A stretch of 64,000 nucleotides of DNA, taken from contig NZ_REFY01000004.1 of assembly GCF_003841485.1 (NCBI RefSeq), forward strand, positions 310,001 through 374,000, read 5' to 3'. The notes beneath the pieces were generated by a model. That model made no database searches. It had not been told where the DNA came from and saw only the letters and a program-made list of their open reading frames with translations. A program made the translations under genes and the position numbers. The stretch comes from Natrarchaeobius halalkaliphilus. GTDB taxonomy: Archaea > Halobacteriota > Halobacteria > Halobacteriales > Natrialbaceae. The first letter of the stretch is position 1. The number at the start of each line of letters is the position of its first letter. Shown in pieces: positions 1-8,818 of the stretch.

Positions 1-1
1 C

Positions 2-718
2 GGTGAGGATCACCACACGCACCTGTATACCGGTATCACCGGCGGCAGAGAGAACATGCGCAAACTCTCCGAGGCCGGGCTCGACGAGATTCGATTCCAC
101 CCGCCGTACGAGCAGTGGGGCGACCTCCACGGTACAGAGTGGGAAGACGTTCTCTACGTCGCCCGCGAGGAAGGACTCACACCGGCGTTCGAAATTCCCG
201 GTATTCGTGCCGAGACGGAGTTCCTCGAGTTCCTCGATGAGGGTGCAGCGGAGTTTTGCAACGTAAACGAGTTCGAGATGTCACAGGGGAACTACCGCCG
301 AATGCAAACGCAAGGCTTCGAACTCAAGGAGGGCCACATGAGCGCCGTCGACGGCTCTCGAGAAGAGATCCTCGAGACCATGGGCGATCACGAACGCGTC
401 TACTTCTGTACGTCGGTGTTCAAAGACGCGGCCCAGCACCGGCGGCGCCTCAAGCGAATGGCTCGCAACGTTCGTCGGGAGTTCGACGACGTCACCGACG
501 ACGGAACGCTCGTCTACGGGAAGACGACCACCGATCCCGCCCGTCTCGTTTCCCTGGGCGTCCCCGAGGAATTTTACACCGTCAAGACGAACCACGTCGA
601 GGTCGCCTGGTGGCTCTTAGAGGAGATGATCGAGGAGGGTGACATAGAGGACGGAGAGATCGTCGAGCAGTACCCGAGCTACGACGGACAGGTCGTCGAG
701 CGGACACCCTTAGCGTAG
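2..718 (+). CDS. Radical SAM protein, C-terminal part (gene starts before the window)
   Basis: The frame is open from the first bases and ends at a TAG, leaving 238 residues. The 5' end, which should hold the CxxxCxxC cluster motif, lies outside. The visible part reads like the last strands of a radical SAM barrel (TGITGGRENMRKLSEAGLDE, then a run ending EFCNVNEFEMS), as in the archaeal family related to pyruvate formate-lyase activating enzyme. That assignment is inference from pattern, because the cluster motif cannot be seen. The substrate is unknown. It is convergent with the next gene, 90 bp away. An internal ATG at 56 is unlikely to be the true start because the frame continues upstream in the same protein style. 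Confidence 0.75.
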   Translation, partial: GEDHHTHLYTGITGGRENMRKLSEAGLDEIRFHPPYEQWGDLHGTEWEDVLYVAREEGLTPAFEIPGIRAETEFLEFLDEGAAEFCNVNEFEMSQGNYRRMQTQGFELKEGHMSAVDGSREEILETMGDHERVYFCTSVFKDAAQHRRRLKRMARNVRREFDDVTDDGTLVYGKTTTDPARLVSLGVPEEFYTVKTNHVEVAWWLLEEMIEEGDIEDGEIVEQYPSYDGQVVERTPLA

Positions 719-808
719 CAGAAATACCACGGTTCACGCAGGTCCCACAAAAAGGAGGACGGAAACTCCGGCCGCGCCGTGATCGTTGATGTGAGCGGGG
801 ACTGTCGT

Positions 809-2086
809 TCACTCGACTTCCGTGGGATCAACTTCGGGGAGGGTGATGAGGTTTTCCCGACCGATTCGGAGTTTGTCTATCTCCTCGTCGTCGTCCATCT
901 GTGAGAGTAACTGCGACACCTTGGCGTTCGACCAGCCCGTCTCTTTGACGATGGTAGCCTGTTTCAGCCTTCCGCCGTTCTGCTTGAGTAGACGGTGGAC
1001 GCGTTCTTCATCGCTCAACAGCTCGAGATCAACGTCCTCTTCGAGTTCTTCCTGATACTCGATGCTGGTTCCGGCCGGCGTGTCATCGCCACCAGCCGTC
1101 GGCCGTTCGGATGCGACTTCGTTACCGCCGTTCTCGCCGGCGGGCGTCACCGTCTCCTCGAGCTCGCTCTCGGCAGCGCTCGGCTCCGATCGCGATGACT
1201 GCGGGAGGATTCCGTCGCCGGACGACATTCGTCCGAAGCGATAAAAGAGGTAGCCGACGACGAGGAGAGCGACCACTGCGCCGGCAGCCGGAACGACGGG
1301 CGAGGAACCGCCGGTGTCGGGAACGTGTCCCCGGAGGAAGACGATCTCGAGATCGCCGTCTTCGAACTGGTGTGGTCCGTCCCAGGTGAGTTGCGTCGGC
1401 GTCTCGAGGCCGTAGTTCGGTGGGGACTCGATGACCAGACGCTGGCCGTCGACGAGGTCGATGTTTGTTCCGGCCGACGACTGGAAGGCGTCTCCGAAGT
1501 AGATCCGCCCGTCGTCGATGGTCGCCAGATTCGTCCAGGTGAACGAGTACGAAATAACGCCGATCCGAGCGTCGTCGTCAAGATCGGCGTCCTCGGGTGG
1601 ATCCTCGAAGTGCGGAGCGTTCCAGCCGGCGTTTTCGAGGGTCATCTCGCGATCGGTCGCGCCGGCTGCACTGTCGACGAACGGCTCGAACTGCGCGACG
1701 TCGTAGCCGACCTCTCGGTCGCCGCTCGAAACGGAGTCGGCGTGCTCGACGAGGAGTTCCTCGTCGGCTTCCTCGGAGACGACGAACCGGCTTTCGATCG
1801 TCCAGCGAGCGTCGCCGTCGTCGCTGACGTTGATCCGGATCACCTGAAACGGCTCGGCGGATGGAAGCGGCGTCTCGTTGGACGTGGTCGTGAGAGAGGG
1901 CTCGGGGACCTGTCCCGACTCGAGAGAGGAGAGGGACGGTGATTCGTGTGGAGGGTCTGCGCCGGAGACCGTTCCGGACTCGGGTTCGGCCCCGAGCGCG
2001 GCTACCGGAGCGGCAAGCGCTACCCCCAGCAGGGACGTAACGAGGAGGGCTGCGAGGGCGAGTGTGACCGCGGTGGACAACCGCAT
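809..2086 (-). CDS. Membrane-anchored winged-helix transcriptional regulator
   Basis: 425 residues. A hydrophobic segment at the N-terminus (LSTAVTLALAALLVTSLLG) looks like a signal or anchor. About 230 residues of acidic, probably extracellular, domain follow, then a second membrane helix (PAAGAVVALLVVGYLFYRFG, about residue 270), a low-complexity Ser/Glu linker, and a C-terminal winged helix of about 60 residues (DEERVHRLLKQNGGRLKQA onward). This layout is that of haloarchaeal one-component regulators with an outside sensor and inside DNA-binding domain. The ATG at 2086 is preferred: an upstream GTG (2173) and ATG (2128) are in frame, but the AT-rich TATA-like stretch at about 2134-2142 lies at or within those longer versions. 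The ligand is unknown. Confidence 0.8.
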   Translation of the reverse strand: MRLSTAVTLALAALLVTSLLGVALAAPVAALGAEPESGTVSGADPPHESPSLSSLESGQVPEPSLTTTSNETPLPSAEPFQVIRINVSDDGDARWTIESRFVVSEEADEELLVEHADSVSSGDREVGYDVAQFEPFVDSAAGATDREMTLENAGWNAPHFEDPPEDADLDDDARIGVISYSFTWTNLATIDDGRIYFGDAFQSSAGTNIDLVDGQRLVIESPPNYGLETPTQLTWDGPHQFEDGDLEIVFLRGHVPDTGGSSPVVPAAGAVVALLVVGYLFYRFGRMSSGDGILPQSSRSEPSAAESELEETVTPAGENGGNEVASERPTAGGDDTPAGTSIEYQEELEEDVDLELLSDEERVHRLLKQNGGRLKQATIVKETGWSNAKVSQLLSQMDDDEEIDKLRIGRENLITLPEVDPTEVE

Positions 2087-2306
2087 ACGTTCAACGAGTG
2101 GTTTCTCGGGGGAAAAAACACTTTCCATCCGAAAATAAAACGTTACCGGCGGTCGTAAATCGTCTCGACGCACGAGAGTGCCTCTATTCCAGCGTCAGTC
2201 CGGCCCTAAACGAGTGGTCCGATTCGGCCGATCGAGCGCAATCAGGGGTCGACCGACCGCCGCTCGGTAATCACGGACTACGTCTCTCGTCCGGAGGACG
2301 ACCCCC

Positions 2307-2314
2307 TTTTGTAT
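2307..2314 (+). promoter_or_regulatory. TATA box of the 2337 gene
   Basis: TTTTGTAT lies 23-30 nt before the ATG at 2337, the spacing expected for a nearly leaderless haloarchaeal transcript. Confidence 0.5.
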
Positions 2315-2336
2315 CAGGAGCCCGTACGGTGGGCCG

Positions 2337-3563
2337 ATGAACAGCGCGACGCCTGCCCTCCTCGCGTTGCTTCTCGTCTGCTCGCTCCCTGCGATGGCGA
2401 TCGTCGCAGCCGATTCCGGACTCGATGGATCCGGCGAGCCAGACGGAAGCGTCCAGGACGACGTCCCGCGAACGCCCCTCGAGATCGAGAATACGACGAA
2501 CCGGCTTCAGCTCGGAGAGACGACCCACGGCTACGCCGGGGCGACTCCGAATCTCGGTTCGGTTTTCGCGAGCACCGACGAGGAGCTTCGGGTCGATCAC
2601 GAACAGTACGTCTTCGTCGAGCGCGGGTTCGACACCGCAAGCTCCACCGAACGAGAGGAGATGATCGAAGCGGCACACAGCCGGATCACCGATCGGACTG
2701 CCGAACTCGAAGAACGCGAGGAAACCGTCGTGCGCCAGCACGCAAACGGCGAGAAATCCGACGACGAGCTGGTGCGATCGCTTCTGGAGATCTACCACGA
2801 AGCGTCAGTGCTGTTGGACGGTCTCGACCGGCTCGAAGAGCGGGCGGACGACGTGGTAGGTTACTCGTTATCTTCCAATCAGGTGAGAGAGAACACGCGA
2901 GCGCTCGAGGCCCACCGGACCACGATCAAGTCGGAGCTGGCGGCATCGAGTGCGGATCTCGAGGCTGACGATCGATTCGAGGTTCTGATCCAGACGTCCG
3001 AGGAGGGATATCGGCTCTCGATAATCGAGGGGGAAACCTACATCTCCGAGACGACCCGGTTCGACAATTACGATCCGGAGGCACCGGATCAGTTCGCAGG
3101 GACCGATCGGGACGCCTACGATTACGCGGGTGAACTCTACCCGTGGGCCGCCGAGCACGGCTCCCCGAACTACCTTGCGGCGGGATCCATTCACGATATC
3201 AGCTTTACCGCAAACGAGTTCGATATTCGGATGTACATCGACGGCGGAACGGGTGAGGTCTACCGCGAACTGCAGAGGCTATCGATCGATTCGCTGCCGA
3301 TCAAAGAGCACGAAACGTGGAGCCAGGACGGTCTCGAACTATCGACCAGAACGACACCAGCCAACGGTCCGGTCGAAGTGACCGTTACGGACGCCGAAAC
3401 GGGCGAACCCGAGTCGTCGACGATCGCCGTTGACGGACACGAACTCGGGGAGACCGAGAGCGACGGAACGCTGTGGATCATCCCACCGATCGGAGAATAC
3501 GAGCTAGCTGCCGAGACACAGACCGGCGGTATCAACGTCACGACCGAGACGCCTGGCGGATAG
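2337..3563 (+). CDS. Secreted haloarchaeal protein of unknown function
   Basis: 408 residues. An N-terminal signal peptide is clear (LLALLLVCSLPAMAIVAA, residues 8-25). A helical Glu/Arg-rich middle follows (about 95-220, probable coiled coil), then an alpha/beta section, and a C-terminal beta-rich domain (about 340-405) that resembles an Ig-like or carboxypeptidase-regulatory fold (VTVTDAETGEPESSTIAVDG). No catalytic motif or C-terminal anchor is seen, so it is probably released or held by partners. I know similar proteins only as conserved haloarchaeal hypotheticals. It lies 84 bp before the pilin-like gene on the same strand and may share its surface role; that is inference. Confidence 0.75.
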   Translation: MNSATPALLALLLVCSLPAMAIVAADSGLDGSGEPDGSVQDDVPRTPLEIENTTNRLQLGETTHGYAGATPNLGSVFASTDEELRVDHEQYVFVERGFDTASSTEREEMIEAAHSRITDRTAELEEREETVVRQHANGEKSDDELVRSLLEIYHEASVLLDGLDRLEERADDVVGYSLSSNQVRENTRALEAHRTTIKSELAASSADLEADDRFEVLIQTSEEGYRLSIIEGETYISETTRFDNYDPEAPDQFAGTDRDAYDYAGELYPWAAEHGSPNYLAAGSIHDISFTANEFDIRMYIDGGTGEVYRELQRLSIDSLPIKEHETWSQDGLELSTRTTPANGPVEVTVTDAETGEPESSTIAVDGHELGETESDGTLWIIPPIGEYELAAETQTGGINVTTETPGG

Positions 3564-3647
3564 GCAGACCTGTTTCACGTCACACGAACCGCAGTCGTCT
3601 TCAATCCGTCCAGAGGTTTAAATTCCAAGACGAGGCCAGAGCGAGCC

Positions 3648-4160
3648 GTGATCGACGGAGCCGCCTCCCCGTCACCTCCAGACGCTCGCTCGAGAACGAC
3701 CTCGCGCGCCCTGAGCCCGGTCGTGGGCGTCGTCGCGCTCGTGGCGATCACCGTCTGTCTGGCCGCCATCGTCGCAGTCGGTGCGGCGTCGCTGTCCCTC
3801 GGATCGACGGCACCGACCGCCGCGTTCGACCTCTCGGTTGACGGCGACGAGAACGAAATCGTGATCGAACACGTCGCCGGTGAGTCGCTCGACGTCCGCG
3901 AACTCTCGATCGTCGTCGCGGTCGACGACACTCGGCTATCGGAACAGCCGCCAGTACCGTTCGTCGGCGCGAACGGCTTCGAGGGGACACCGAGCGGTCC
4001 GTTCAACGAGCGGTCCGATCCGACGTGGCACAGCGGAGAACACGCGAGTCTGACCGTCGCACGGAACAACGATCCGTCACCGAATTCGGGCGACTCGGTT
4101 TCGGTGTCGCTCTCCGTCGACGGTCACCGTCTCGCGACGCTCGAGACCGTAGCAGAGTGA
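3648..4160 (+). CDS. Type IV pilin-like protein
   Basis: 170 residues. After a short polar leader comes SRALSPVVGVVALVAITVCL (from residue 19), a class III signal peptide: a prepilin peptidase (PibD) should cut between Ala21 and Leu22, leaving LSP and a hydrophobic helix that packs in the pilus core. The rest is a small acidic beta-rich head with Val/Ser repeats (FDLSVDGDENEIVIEHV). It is exported and assembled into, or anchored with, adhesion pili; its exact pilus is unknown. The start is GTG at 3648; a TTTAAATTCC stretch about 25-30 nt upstream fits a TATA box. Length and layout match haloarchaeal PilA-like proteins. Confidence 0.85.
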   Translation: MIDGAASPSPPDARSRTTSRALSPVVGVVALVAITVCLAAIVAVGAASLSLGSTAPTAAFDLSVDGDENEIVIEHVAGESLDVRELSIVVAVDDTRLSEQPPVPFVGANGFEGTPSGPFNERSDPTWHSGEHASLTVARNNDPSPNSGDSVSVSLSVDGHRLATLETVAE

Positions 4161-4231
4161 GAACTCGAGGCGATGGACGGGGCGTTCGTCCCGGTTCGGG
4201 AGGGATGAACGTGCCGTTCGAAGGGATAAGC

Positions 4232-4855
4232 CTACTCGGGCGCGCGAGCGATCGTCGTGATCGCGACGTCCGGATCGTACTGTGGCCCCATAAACGCGTG
4301 TTTGACGTCCTCGAAGCCGGCCGTTTTGAACATGCGATCGGCCTCGTACTCGTCGTAAAAGAGCATGATCGCGTCAGCGAGTTTCTGCGTGAGAGGGTTG
4401 TCGGGGTAGTTCGGACCGACGACGAGCACCTGACCGCCCGGTTTCAGCACCCGACGAAACTCACGGAGAGCGAGAATGGGATTCGGCCAGTACTCGATCG
4501 ATCCCGACGACCAGACGACGTCGAACGTATCGGTCGCAAACGGCAGTCGTTCGGCGTCACCACGGTGGAAGTGGACCGGCGGGGCCCGCTTGCCAAGTTT
4601 CGCGTAGGCCTGCTCGAGTTGGTGCTCGCTCTGGTCAAGCGCGTAGACCTCGTCGACGTGTTCTAGCAGCCCTTCGGTCGCAAAGCCGGTTCCACAGCCG
4701 ACGTCGAGGACGGTCATCTCGGGTTCGAACTCGAGAAGCGAGAGCGCGTCCGTGCGCATCTCTTCGGTCCAGATAAACGGGTTCACCCGATCGTAGACCG
4801 TCGAGAGATACTTGTAGAACAGCCGAGCACGACCCTTGTGTTCGAGAACTCCCAT
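4232..4855 (-). CDS. SAM-dependent methyltransferase (quinone methyltransferase-like)
   Basis: 207 residues, class I Rossmann methyltransferase. Motif I is TVLDVGCGTGFATEGL (about residue 45), followed by the acidic end of strand 2 (VYALDQSE), GDAERLPFATDTFDVVWSSG and the post-motif helix FRRVLKPGGQVLVVGPNYPD. The opening KGRARLFYKYLSTVYDRVNP resembles 2-methyl-6-phytylhydroquinone and menaquinone methyltransferases, so a role in isoprenoid-quinone methylation is plausible but not shown. An in-frame start 16 codons upstream exists. ATG 4855 is preferred because GACATATC on the minus strand (4881-4888) sits 26-33 nt before it. Divergent from the ATP synthase operon. Confidence 0.8.
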   Translation of the reverse strand: MGVLEHKGRARLFYKYLSTVYDRVNPFIWTEEMRTDALSLLEFEPEMTVLDVGCGTGFATEGLLEHVDEVYALDQSEHQLEQAYAKLGKRAPPVHFHRGDAERLPFATDTFDVVWSSGSIEYWPNPILALREFRRVLKPGGQVLVVGPNYPDNPLTQKLADAIMLFYDEYEADRMFKTAGFEDVKHAFMGPQYDPDVAITTIARAPE

Positions 4856-4880
4856 TACAGTCGATTTTCGCGTCGATCGG

Positions 4881-4888
4881 GATATGTC
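4881..4888 (-). promoter_or_regulatory. TATA box of the methyltransferase gene
   Basis: GACATATC read on the minus strand, 26-33 nt upstream of the ATG at 4855. It helps to choose that start. Confidence 0.45.
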
Positions 4889-4993
4889 TACTGCTCCGGA
4901 CAACTGTGTGTTCGAGTCGGGTCAGCCTCCTCGTCGACGCCGCTTTCGGGTCCGATCAGTCCGGTCGAGTGGCGAGTGACTTTCGCAACTACC

Positions 4994-4999
4994 ATATAC
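4994..4999 (+). promoter_or_regulatory. Probable TATA box of the ATP synthase operon
   Basis: ATATAC lies 32-37 nt before the atpH ATG at 5031, implying a leader of only a few bases. The 175-bp divergent space between the methyltransferase and atpH is the only obvious place for the main atp promoter. Confidence 0.45.
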
Positions 5000-5030
5000 G
5001 CGCTCTTGCAAAGCTTGGATTGCTTAGAGT

Positions 5031-5363
5031 ATGCCGAGGCCAGAGGTTCTCAAACGAATTACGTCGGCGGAAGAGGAGGCCGACGAGATCGTCGCACAGG
5101 CAGAAGATGACCGCGACGAGCGGATAGCCGAGGCCCGGGAACGTGCCGAGGAGATTCGCACGGACGCGGAAGAGGACGCGCGCGATCTCAAGGAGCGTCG
5201 CCTCGAGGAGGCACGCGATGAGATCGACGAGGAGTGCGAGCGCATCCTCGAAGCGGGTGAACAGGAGCGGATCGCGCTCAGCGAACGTGCCCAGGACCGG
5301 GTCGACGACGTGACCGATCACGTCGTGTCCCTGTTCCAGGAGGACGTCAATGTTCAGACCTGA
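5031..5363 (+). CDS. atpH: A-type ATP synthase subunit H
   Basis: 110 residues, almost entirely a charged amphipathic helix rich in Glu, Arg and Ala (EEEADEIVAQAEDDRDERIA, EERRLEEARDEI-type heptads), as expected for subunit H/G, which pairs with subunit E to form the peripheral stalk of the archaeal A-type ATP synthase on the inner face of the membrane. It has no membrane helix. It is the first gene of atpHIKECFAB, and its last 14 bp overlap the start of atpI, which suggests coupled translation. Family length is usually about 105-115, so it looks complete. Confidence 0.92.
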   Translation: MPRPEVLKRITSAEEEADEIVAQAEDDRDERIAEARERAEEIRTDAEEDARDLKERRLEEARDEIDEECERILEAGEQERIALSERAQDRVDDVTDHVVSLFQEDVNVQT

Positions 5364-7665
5364 GCGGATGAGCAAGGTCTCGATGGCCGGCTCGCGGGGC
5401 GTCATGCCCACGGTCATCGAAACGATTCACGAGCTAAACCTGATCCACCTCTCGGATTACGACGGTTCGTGGGAGGGGTTCGACAACGGAAACCCGGTCG
5501 AAGGAGCGGACGACGCCTCCGAGAAGCTCGTAACCGTCCGGGCACTCGAGAGTACGCTCGATCTCTCTCCGGACGACGTCGCGACCGGATCGGTCGGGAC
5601 GGACTGGGAGAAACGACTCGAGGAGATACGGACGCGCGTCAACGAGCGTGACGACCAGCGCTCGGAGATCCGCGAACAGCGCCGGGTGATCGACGAGAAG
5701 ATCGACCGCGTCGAGCCGTTTGCCGAACTCGGTATCGATCTCGATCTCCTCTCCGGGTACGACTCCGTCGACGTTCTCGTCGGTGAGGGTCCCACCAGTG
5801 CGGTCGAAGCCGCCCTCGAGGACGCAGACGAGATCCGGGCTTTCGAACTCCTCACCGGCGGCGACGTCGTTGCAATCGTCGCAGCGCCCGACGACGACGA
5901 ACCAACTGATGGACTGATCGACGACGCGCTCGTCGGCGTCGAGTTCACCCGTCACCCGGTTCCAGAGACCGAACAGAGTCCGGACGAGTACGTTCGCGAT
6001 CTCACCGAGGAAAAGCGCGAACTCGAGGACGAACTCGAGCGGGTCGAATCCGATCTCGAGGAGATCAAATTCGAAGACGGCGGGTTTCTCCTGCGGGTCG
6101 AAGAGGAGCTGACCATCGAGGTACAGCGCGCTGAGGCGCCGCTTCAGTTCGCGACGACGGACCGAGCGTTCGTCGCTGAGGGATGGATTCCCGAAACGGA
6201 GTACGATCGGCTCGTCGACGCGCTGACCGAGGCCGTCGGTGACAGCGTCGAAATCGAAGAGCTCGAGGTCGCGGAGTTCGACGACCACGACCACGGTGCT
6301 GAAGTCCACACCGGAAGCGGTGGCGACGGCGATGGAAACGGCGGAGACGCGACAGGCGAAGCCGAAGCCGAATCCACACAGCCAGCCGCGGGGAAAGCCG
6401 CTACCGACGGCGGAACGACCGCGAAGTCCGCCGGCCACGGAAGCGGAGCCGTGACCATGGACGACGATCCGCCGGTTATTCTCGAAAACCTGACGCCGGC
6501 GAAACCGTTCGAGCTTCTGGTCAAGATGGTTGGCCAGCCCAAGTACAGCGAACTCGATCCCACGCTGTTGGTCTTTTTGACCTACCCGTTCGCGTTCGGG
6601 TTCATGATCGGGGATATCGGCTACGGTATCCTCTACATGCTGATGGGATACGGCTGCTGGAAAGTGTTCGACTCCGATACGGGCAAGGCCCTGGGGACGA
6701 TCGGTATCTGGGCCGGTGCGTTTACTATTATCTTCGGCTATCTGTACGACGACTTCTTCGGAATCCACATGGCGGACGTCGGACTCGGTTTCCTGCCGTT
6801 TGCCGGGACGCTTTCGAAGGGACTGCAGATCACCGACTGGGCGTTGTTGTGGATCGTTCTGAGCCTCGCGTTCGGAATTATTCACCTCAACATCGGACTC
6901 GTCATGGGATTCGCAAACGAACTCAAACACGGACTGAAGGCGGCCGTCTACGAACGGCTGTCCTGGCTGCTCGCCATGAACGGCGCGTTCCTCTGGATAT
7001 TCAGCCACCGTGACGCCGGTGCGTTCGATCACGGACTCGGTATCGACCTGGCAGCCTCCGGAATGAAACCGGAGTTCATCGCCGGAACCGAGAGCATCCT
7101 CTATCAGACCGAGCACTTCGCGCTCGGCTTCGCAGGGCTTCCGGAGATCGTCGGCATCCTCGGAATCGCGATGTTCCTCGTAGGGAGCGTGATGGTCGGC
7201 GTCGGAGAGGGAATCGCCGGCGTCTTCGAGATTCCGGCGTGGGCGTTCGGTCACGTCCTCTCGTACCTGCGGATGGTCGCCGTCTTGCTCGCAAAGGGTG
7301 GTATGGCGTTCGCCGTCAACCTGCTCGTCTTCGGCGCGTACGAAACGTCGGAGGGATACACCTACTTCAACTACCCCGGGCTCCACATCACCGACATATC
7401 GGGGTACGGTGCCGAAGAGCTTACGCCCGGATTCGTCGGCCTCGTTCACGCCGGCGACGGCATTCTGCTCTCGGCAATCGCGATCATCGGCGCCATCGTC
7501 GTCTTCGTTCTCGGGCACATTCTGGTTCTCTTGCTGGGGATTACCGCAGCAGGGATCCAGATGCTTCGTCTGGAGTACGTCGAGTTCTTCCAGAAGTTCT
7601 ACGAGGGCGGTGGCGAGGAGTACGATCCGTTCGGTGAAGAGCGGACGGTTCAGCCGGCCGACTGA
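5350..7665 (+). CDS. atpI: A-type ATP synthase subunit I
   Basis: 771 residues. The stator membrane subunit (homologue of V-ATPase subunit a) carries the ion half-channels that drive the K ring. Residues 1 to about 310 form the cytoplasmic domain with coiled coils (residues about 90-120 and 215-240) that bind the E/H stalks. A Gly/Asp/Ala-rich linker (about 320-365), typical of haloarchaeal versions, precedes about seven to eight membrane helices from about residue 405 (FLTYPFAFGFMIGDIGYGIL) to 750. AFGHVLSYLRMVAVLLAKGG, about residue 640, holds the conserved channel Arg. The start overlaps atpH by 14 bp and its motif MFRPERMSKVS is typical of the family. Confidence 0.95.
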   Translation: MFRPERMSKVSMAGSRGVMPTVIETIHELNLIHLSDYDGSWEGFDNGNPVEGADDASEKLVTVRALESTLDLSPDDVATGSVGTDWEKRLEEIRTRVNERDDQRSEIREQRRVIDEKIDRVEPFAELGIDLDLLSGYDSVDVLVGEGPTSAVEAALEDADEIRAFELLTGGDVVAIVAAPDDDEPTDGLIDDALVGVEFTRHPVPETEQSPDEYVRDLTEEKRELEDELERVESDLEEIKFEDGGFLLRVEEELTIEVQRAEAPLQFATTDRAFVAEGWIPETEYDRLVDALTEAVGDSVEIEELEVAEFDDHDHGAEVHTGSGGDGDGNGGDATGEAEAESTQPAAGKAATDGGTTAKSAGHGSGAVTMDDDPPVILENLTPAKPFELLVKMVGQPKYSELDPTLLVFLTYPFAFGFMIGDIGYGILYMLMGYGCWKVFDSDTGKALGTIGIWAGAFTIIFGYLYDDFFGIHMADVGLGFLPFAGTLSKGLQITDWALLWIVLSLAFGIIHLNIGLVMGFANELKHGLKAAVYERLSWLLAMNGAFLWIFSHRDAGAFDHGLGIDLAASGMKPEFIAGTESILYQTEHFALGFAGLPEIVGILGIAMFLVGSVMVGVGEGIAGVFEIPAWAFGHVLSYLRMVAVLLAKGGMAFAVNLLVFGAYETSEGYTYFNYPGLHITDISGYGAEELTPGFVGLVHAGDGILLSAIAIIGAIVVFVLGHILVLLLGITAAGIQMLRLEYVEFFQKFYEGGGEEYDPFGEERTVQPAD

Positions 7666-7954
7666 GCGACCATTCTCGATCTTTCGTCTCTGGTGTTCGA
7701 GAGTAGCGACAGGGCCTCGAGACGCGCCAAACGACACGATAGCGGTACAATCGGTGCACAACCCGTTTCAGTTGGATCGGTATCAGGACGGGGACGGATC
7801 ACCGAATCGCTTCGGTCGTCCGATCGGCTGTTTCGACCGGTCGAATCCGGGTGATACGGTTTATCTATGTCGAATTCTTTCGAGAGTTTTATGAGGGGTG
7901 CAGCGACAGATACGATTGTTCGGGCACGGTGCCCACAATGAGTACTACTCAGCC
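7666..7954 (+). other. Unusually long gap inside the atp operon
   Basis: 289 bp separate atpI from atpK, while the other atp genes overlap or lie within about 20 bp. No convincing gene is visible. A TTTATC stretch near 7860 and TTTTATG near 7888 could be an internal promoter that boosts the highly expressed K subunit. A tiny frame (ATG 7938, six codons, ending in a TGA that overlaps the atpK start) is probably chance. Confidence 0.4.
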
Positions 7955-8212
7955 ATGATCGAATCTACGCCAGAACTCGCCAACCTTGTACTGGAATCAC
8001 ACGCAGCGAACGAACACACCTCAGCAGCTGCTGCCGCGATCGCGGTCGGTCTCGCAGCGCTCGGTGCGGGATACGCCGAGCGAGGAATCGGTGCCGCTGC
8101 AGTCGGCGCAATTGCCGAAGACGACGACATGTTCGTCCCAGGGATCGTCATGACGGTGCTTCCGGAAACGCTCGTCATTTTCGCGATCGTCGTCATCTTC
8201 TTGATGCCCTAA
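7955..8212 (+). CDS. atpK: A-type ATP synthase subunit K (proteolipid ring)
   Basis: 85 residues, two membrane helices: AAAAAIAVGLAALGAGYAER and FVPGIVMTVLPETLVIFAIV. The Glu in VLPETLVIF is the expected ion-binding carboxylate of the rotor ring that turns as ions pass subunit I. A polar loop (AIAEDDDMF) joins the helices. The ATG at 7955 gives MIESTPELANLVLE, which matches the usual haloarchaeal beginning. A longer version from 7898 would add 19 unlikely residues. Confidence 0.93.
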   Translation: MIESTPELANLVLESHAANEHTSAAAAAIAVGLAALGAGYAERGIGAAAVGAIAEDDDMFVPGIVMTVLPETLVIFAIVVIFLMP

Positions 8213-8230
8213 CCGCCCTTTCTCACACCA

Positions 8231-8818
8231 ATGAGTTTGGACACTGTCGTTGAAGACATTCGAGACGAGGCCCGCGCGCGTGCGGAAAACATCCGCGCCG
8301 AGGGCGAAGCCCGCGCAGAGGAGATCGTTTCGGCGGCCGAAGAGGACGCCGAGGAGATCCTCGAGAGCGCAGAGCGAGACGTCGATCGCGAGATCGAGCA
8401 GCTTCGCGAACAGCGACTCTCCAGTGCCAAACTGGAGGCGAAACAACAGCGTCTTGAGGCCCGGCGTGACGTCCTCGGTGACGTGCGTGAGGCAGTCGAA
8501 ACCGAACTCGCCACACTCGAGGGCGACGACCGAGAGGAACTCACTCGATCGCTGCTCGATGCTGCAAGCGTCGAGTTCGAGAACGGCGACGACGTCAGTG
8601 TCTACGGTCGAGACGACGATGCGGAACTGATCGAGTCCATTCTCGAAGACGAGGAGTACGCTGATTACGAATACAGCGGCTCTTACGACTGTCTGGGCGG
8701 CGTCGTCATCGAGAGCGAGGGATCGCGACTCCGCGTCAACAACACGTTCGACTCGGTTCTCGAGGACGTCTGGGAGGACAACCTTCGCGAGATCAGCAAT
8801 CGACTCTTCGAGCAATGA
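8231..8818 (+). CDS. atpE: A-type ATP synthase subunit E
   Basis: 195 residues. The N-terminal half is a long charged helix (VEDIRDEARARAENIRAEGE onward to about residue 110) that pairs with subunit H as the peripheral stalk. The C-terminal half is a small alpha/beta domain with SYDCLGGVVIESEGSRLRVN, the conserved Gly-Gly turn of the family, which caps the A/B catalytic head. The gene follows atpK by 18 bp and shares an ATGA overlap with atpC, so it is translationally linked. Usual family length is about 190-200. Confidence 0.94.
   Translation: MSLDTVVEDIRDEARARAENIRAEGEARAEEIVSAAEEDAEEILESAERDVDREIEQLREQRLSSAKLEAKQQRLEARRDVLGDVREAVETELATLEGDDREELTRSLLDAASVEFENGDDVSVYGRDDDAELIESILEDEEYADYEYSGSYDCLGGVVIESEGSRLRVNNTFDSVLEDVWEDNLREISNRLFEQ

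Noticed and set aside
5434-7761. Long open frame antisense to atpI (775 codons)
   Set aside because: It is a mirror of atpI caused by GC-rich third positions; the residues show no domain and the sense protein is certain.
7938-7958. Six-codon frame overlapping the atpK start as a regulatory leader peptide
   Set aside because: Too short to support; no conserved pattern to judge by.
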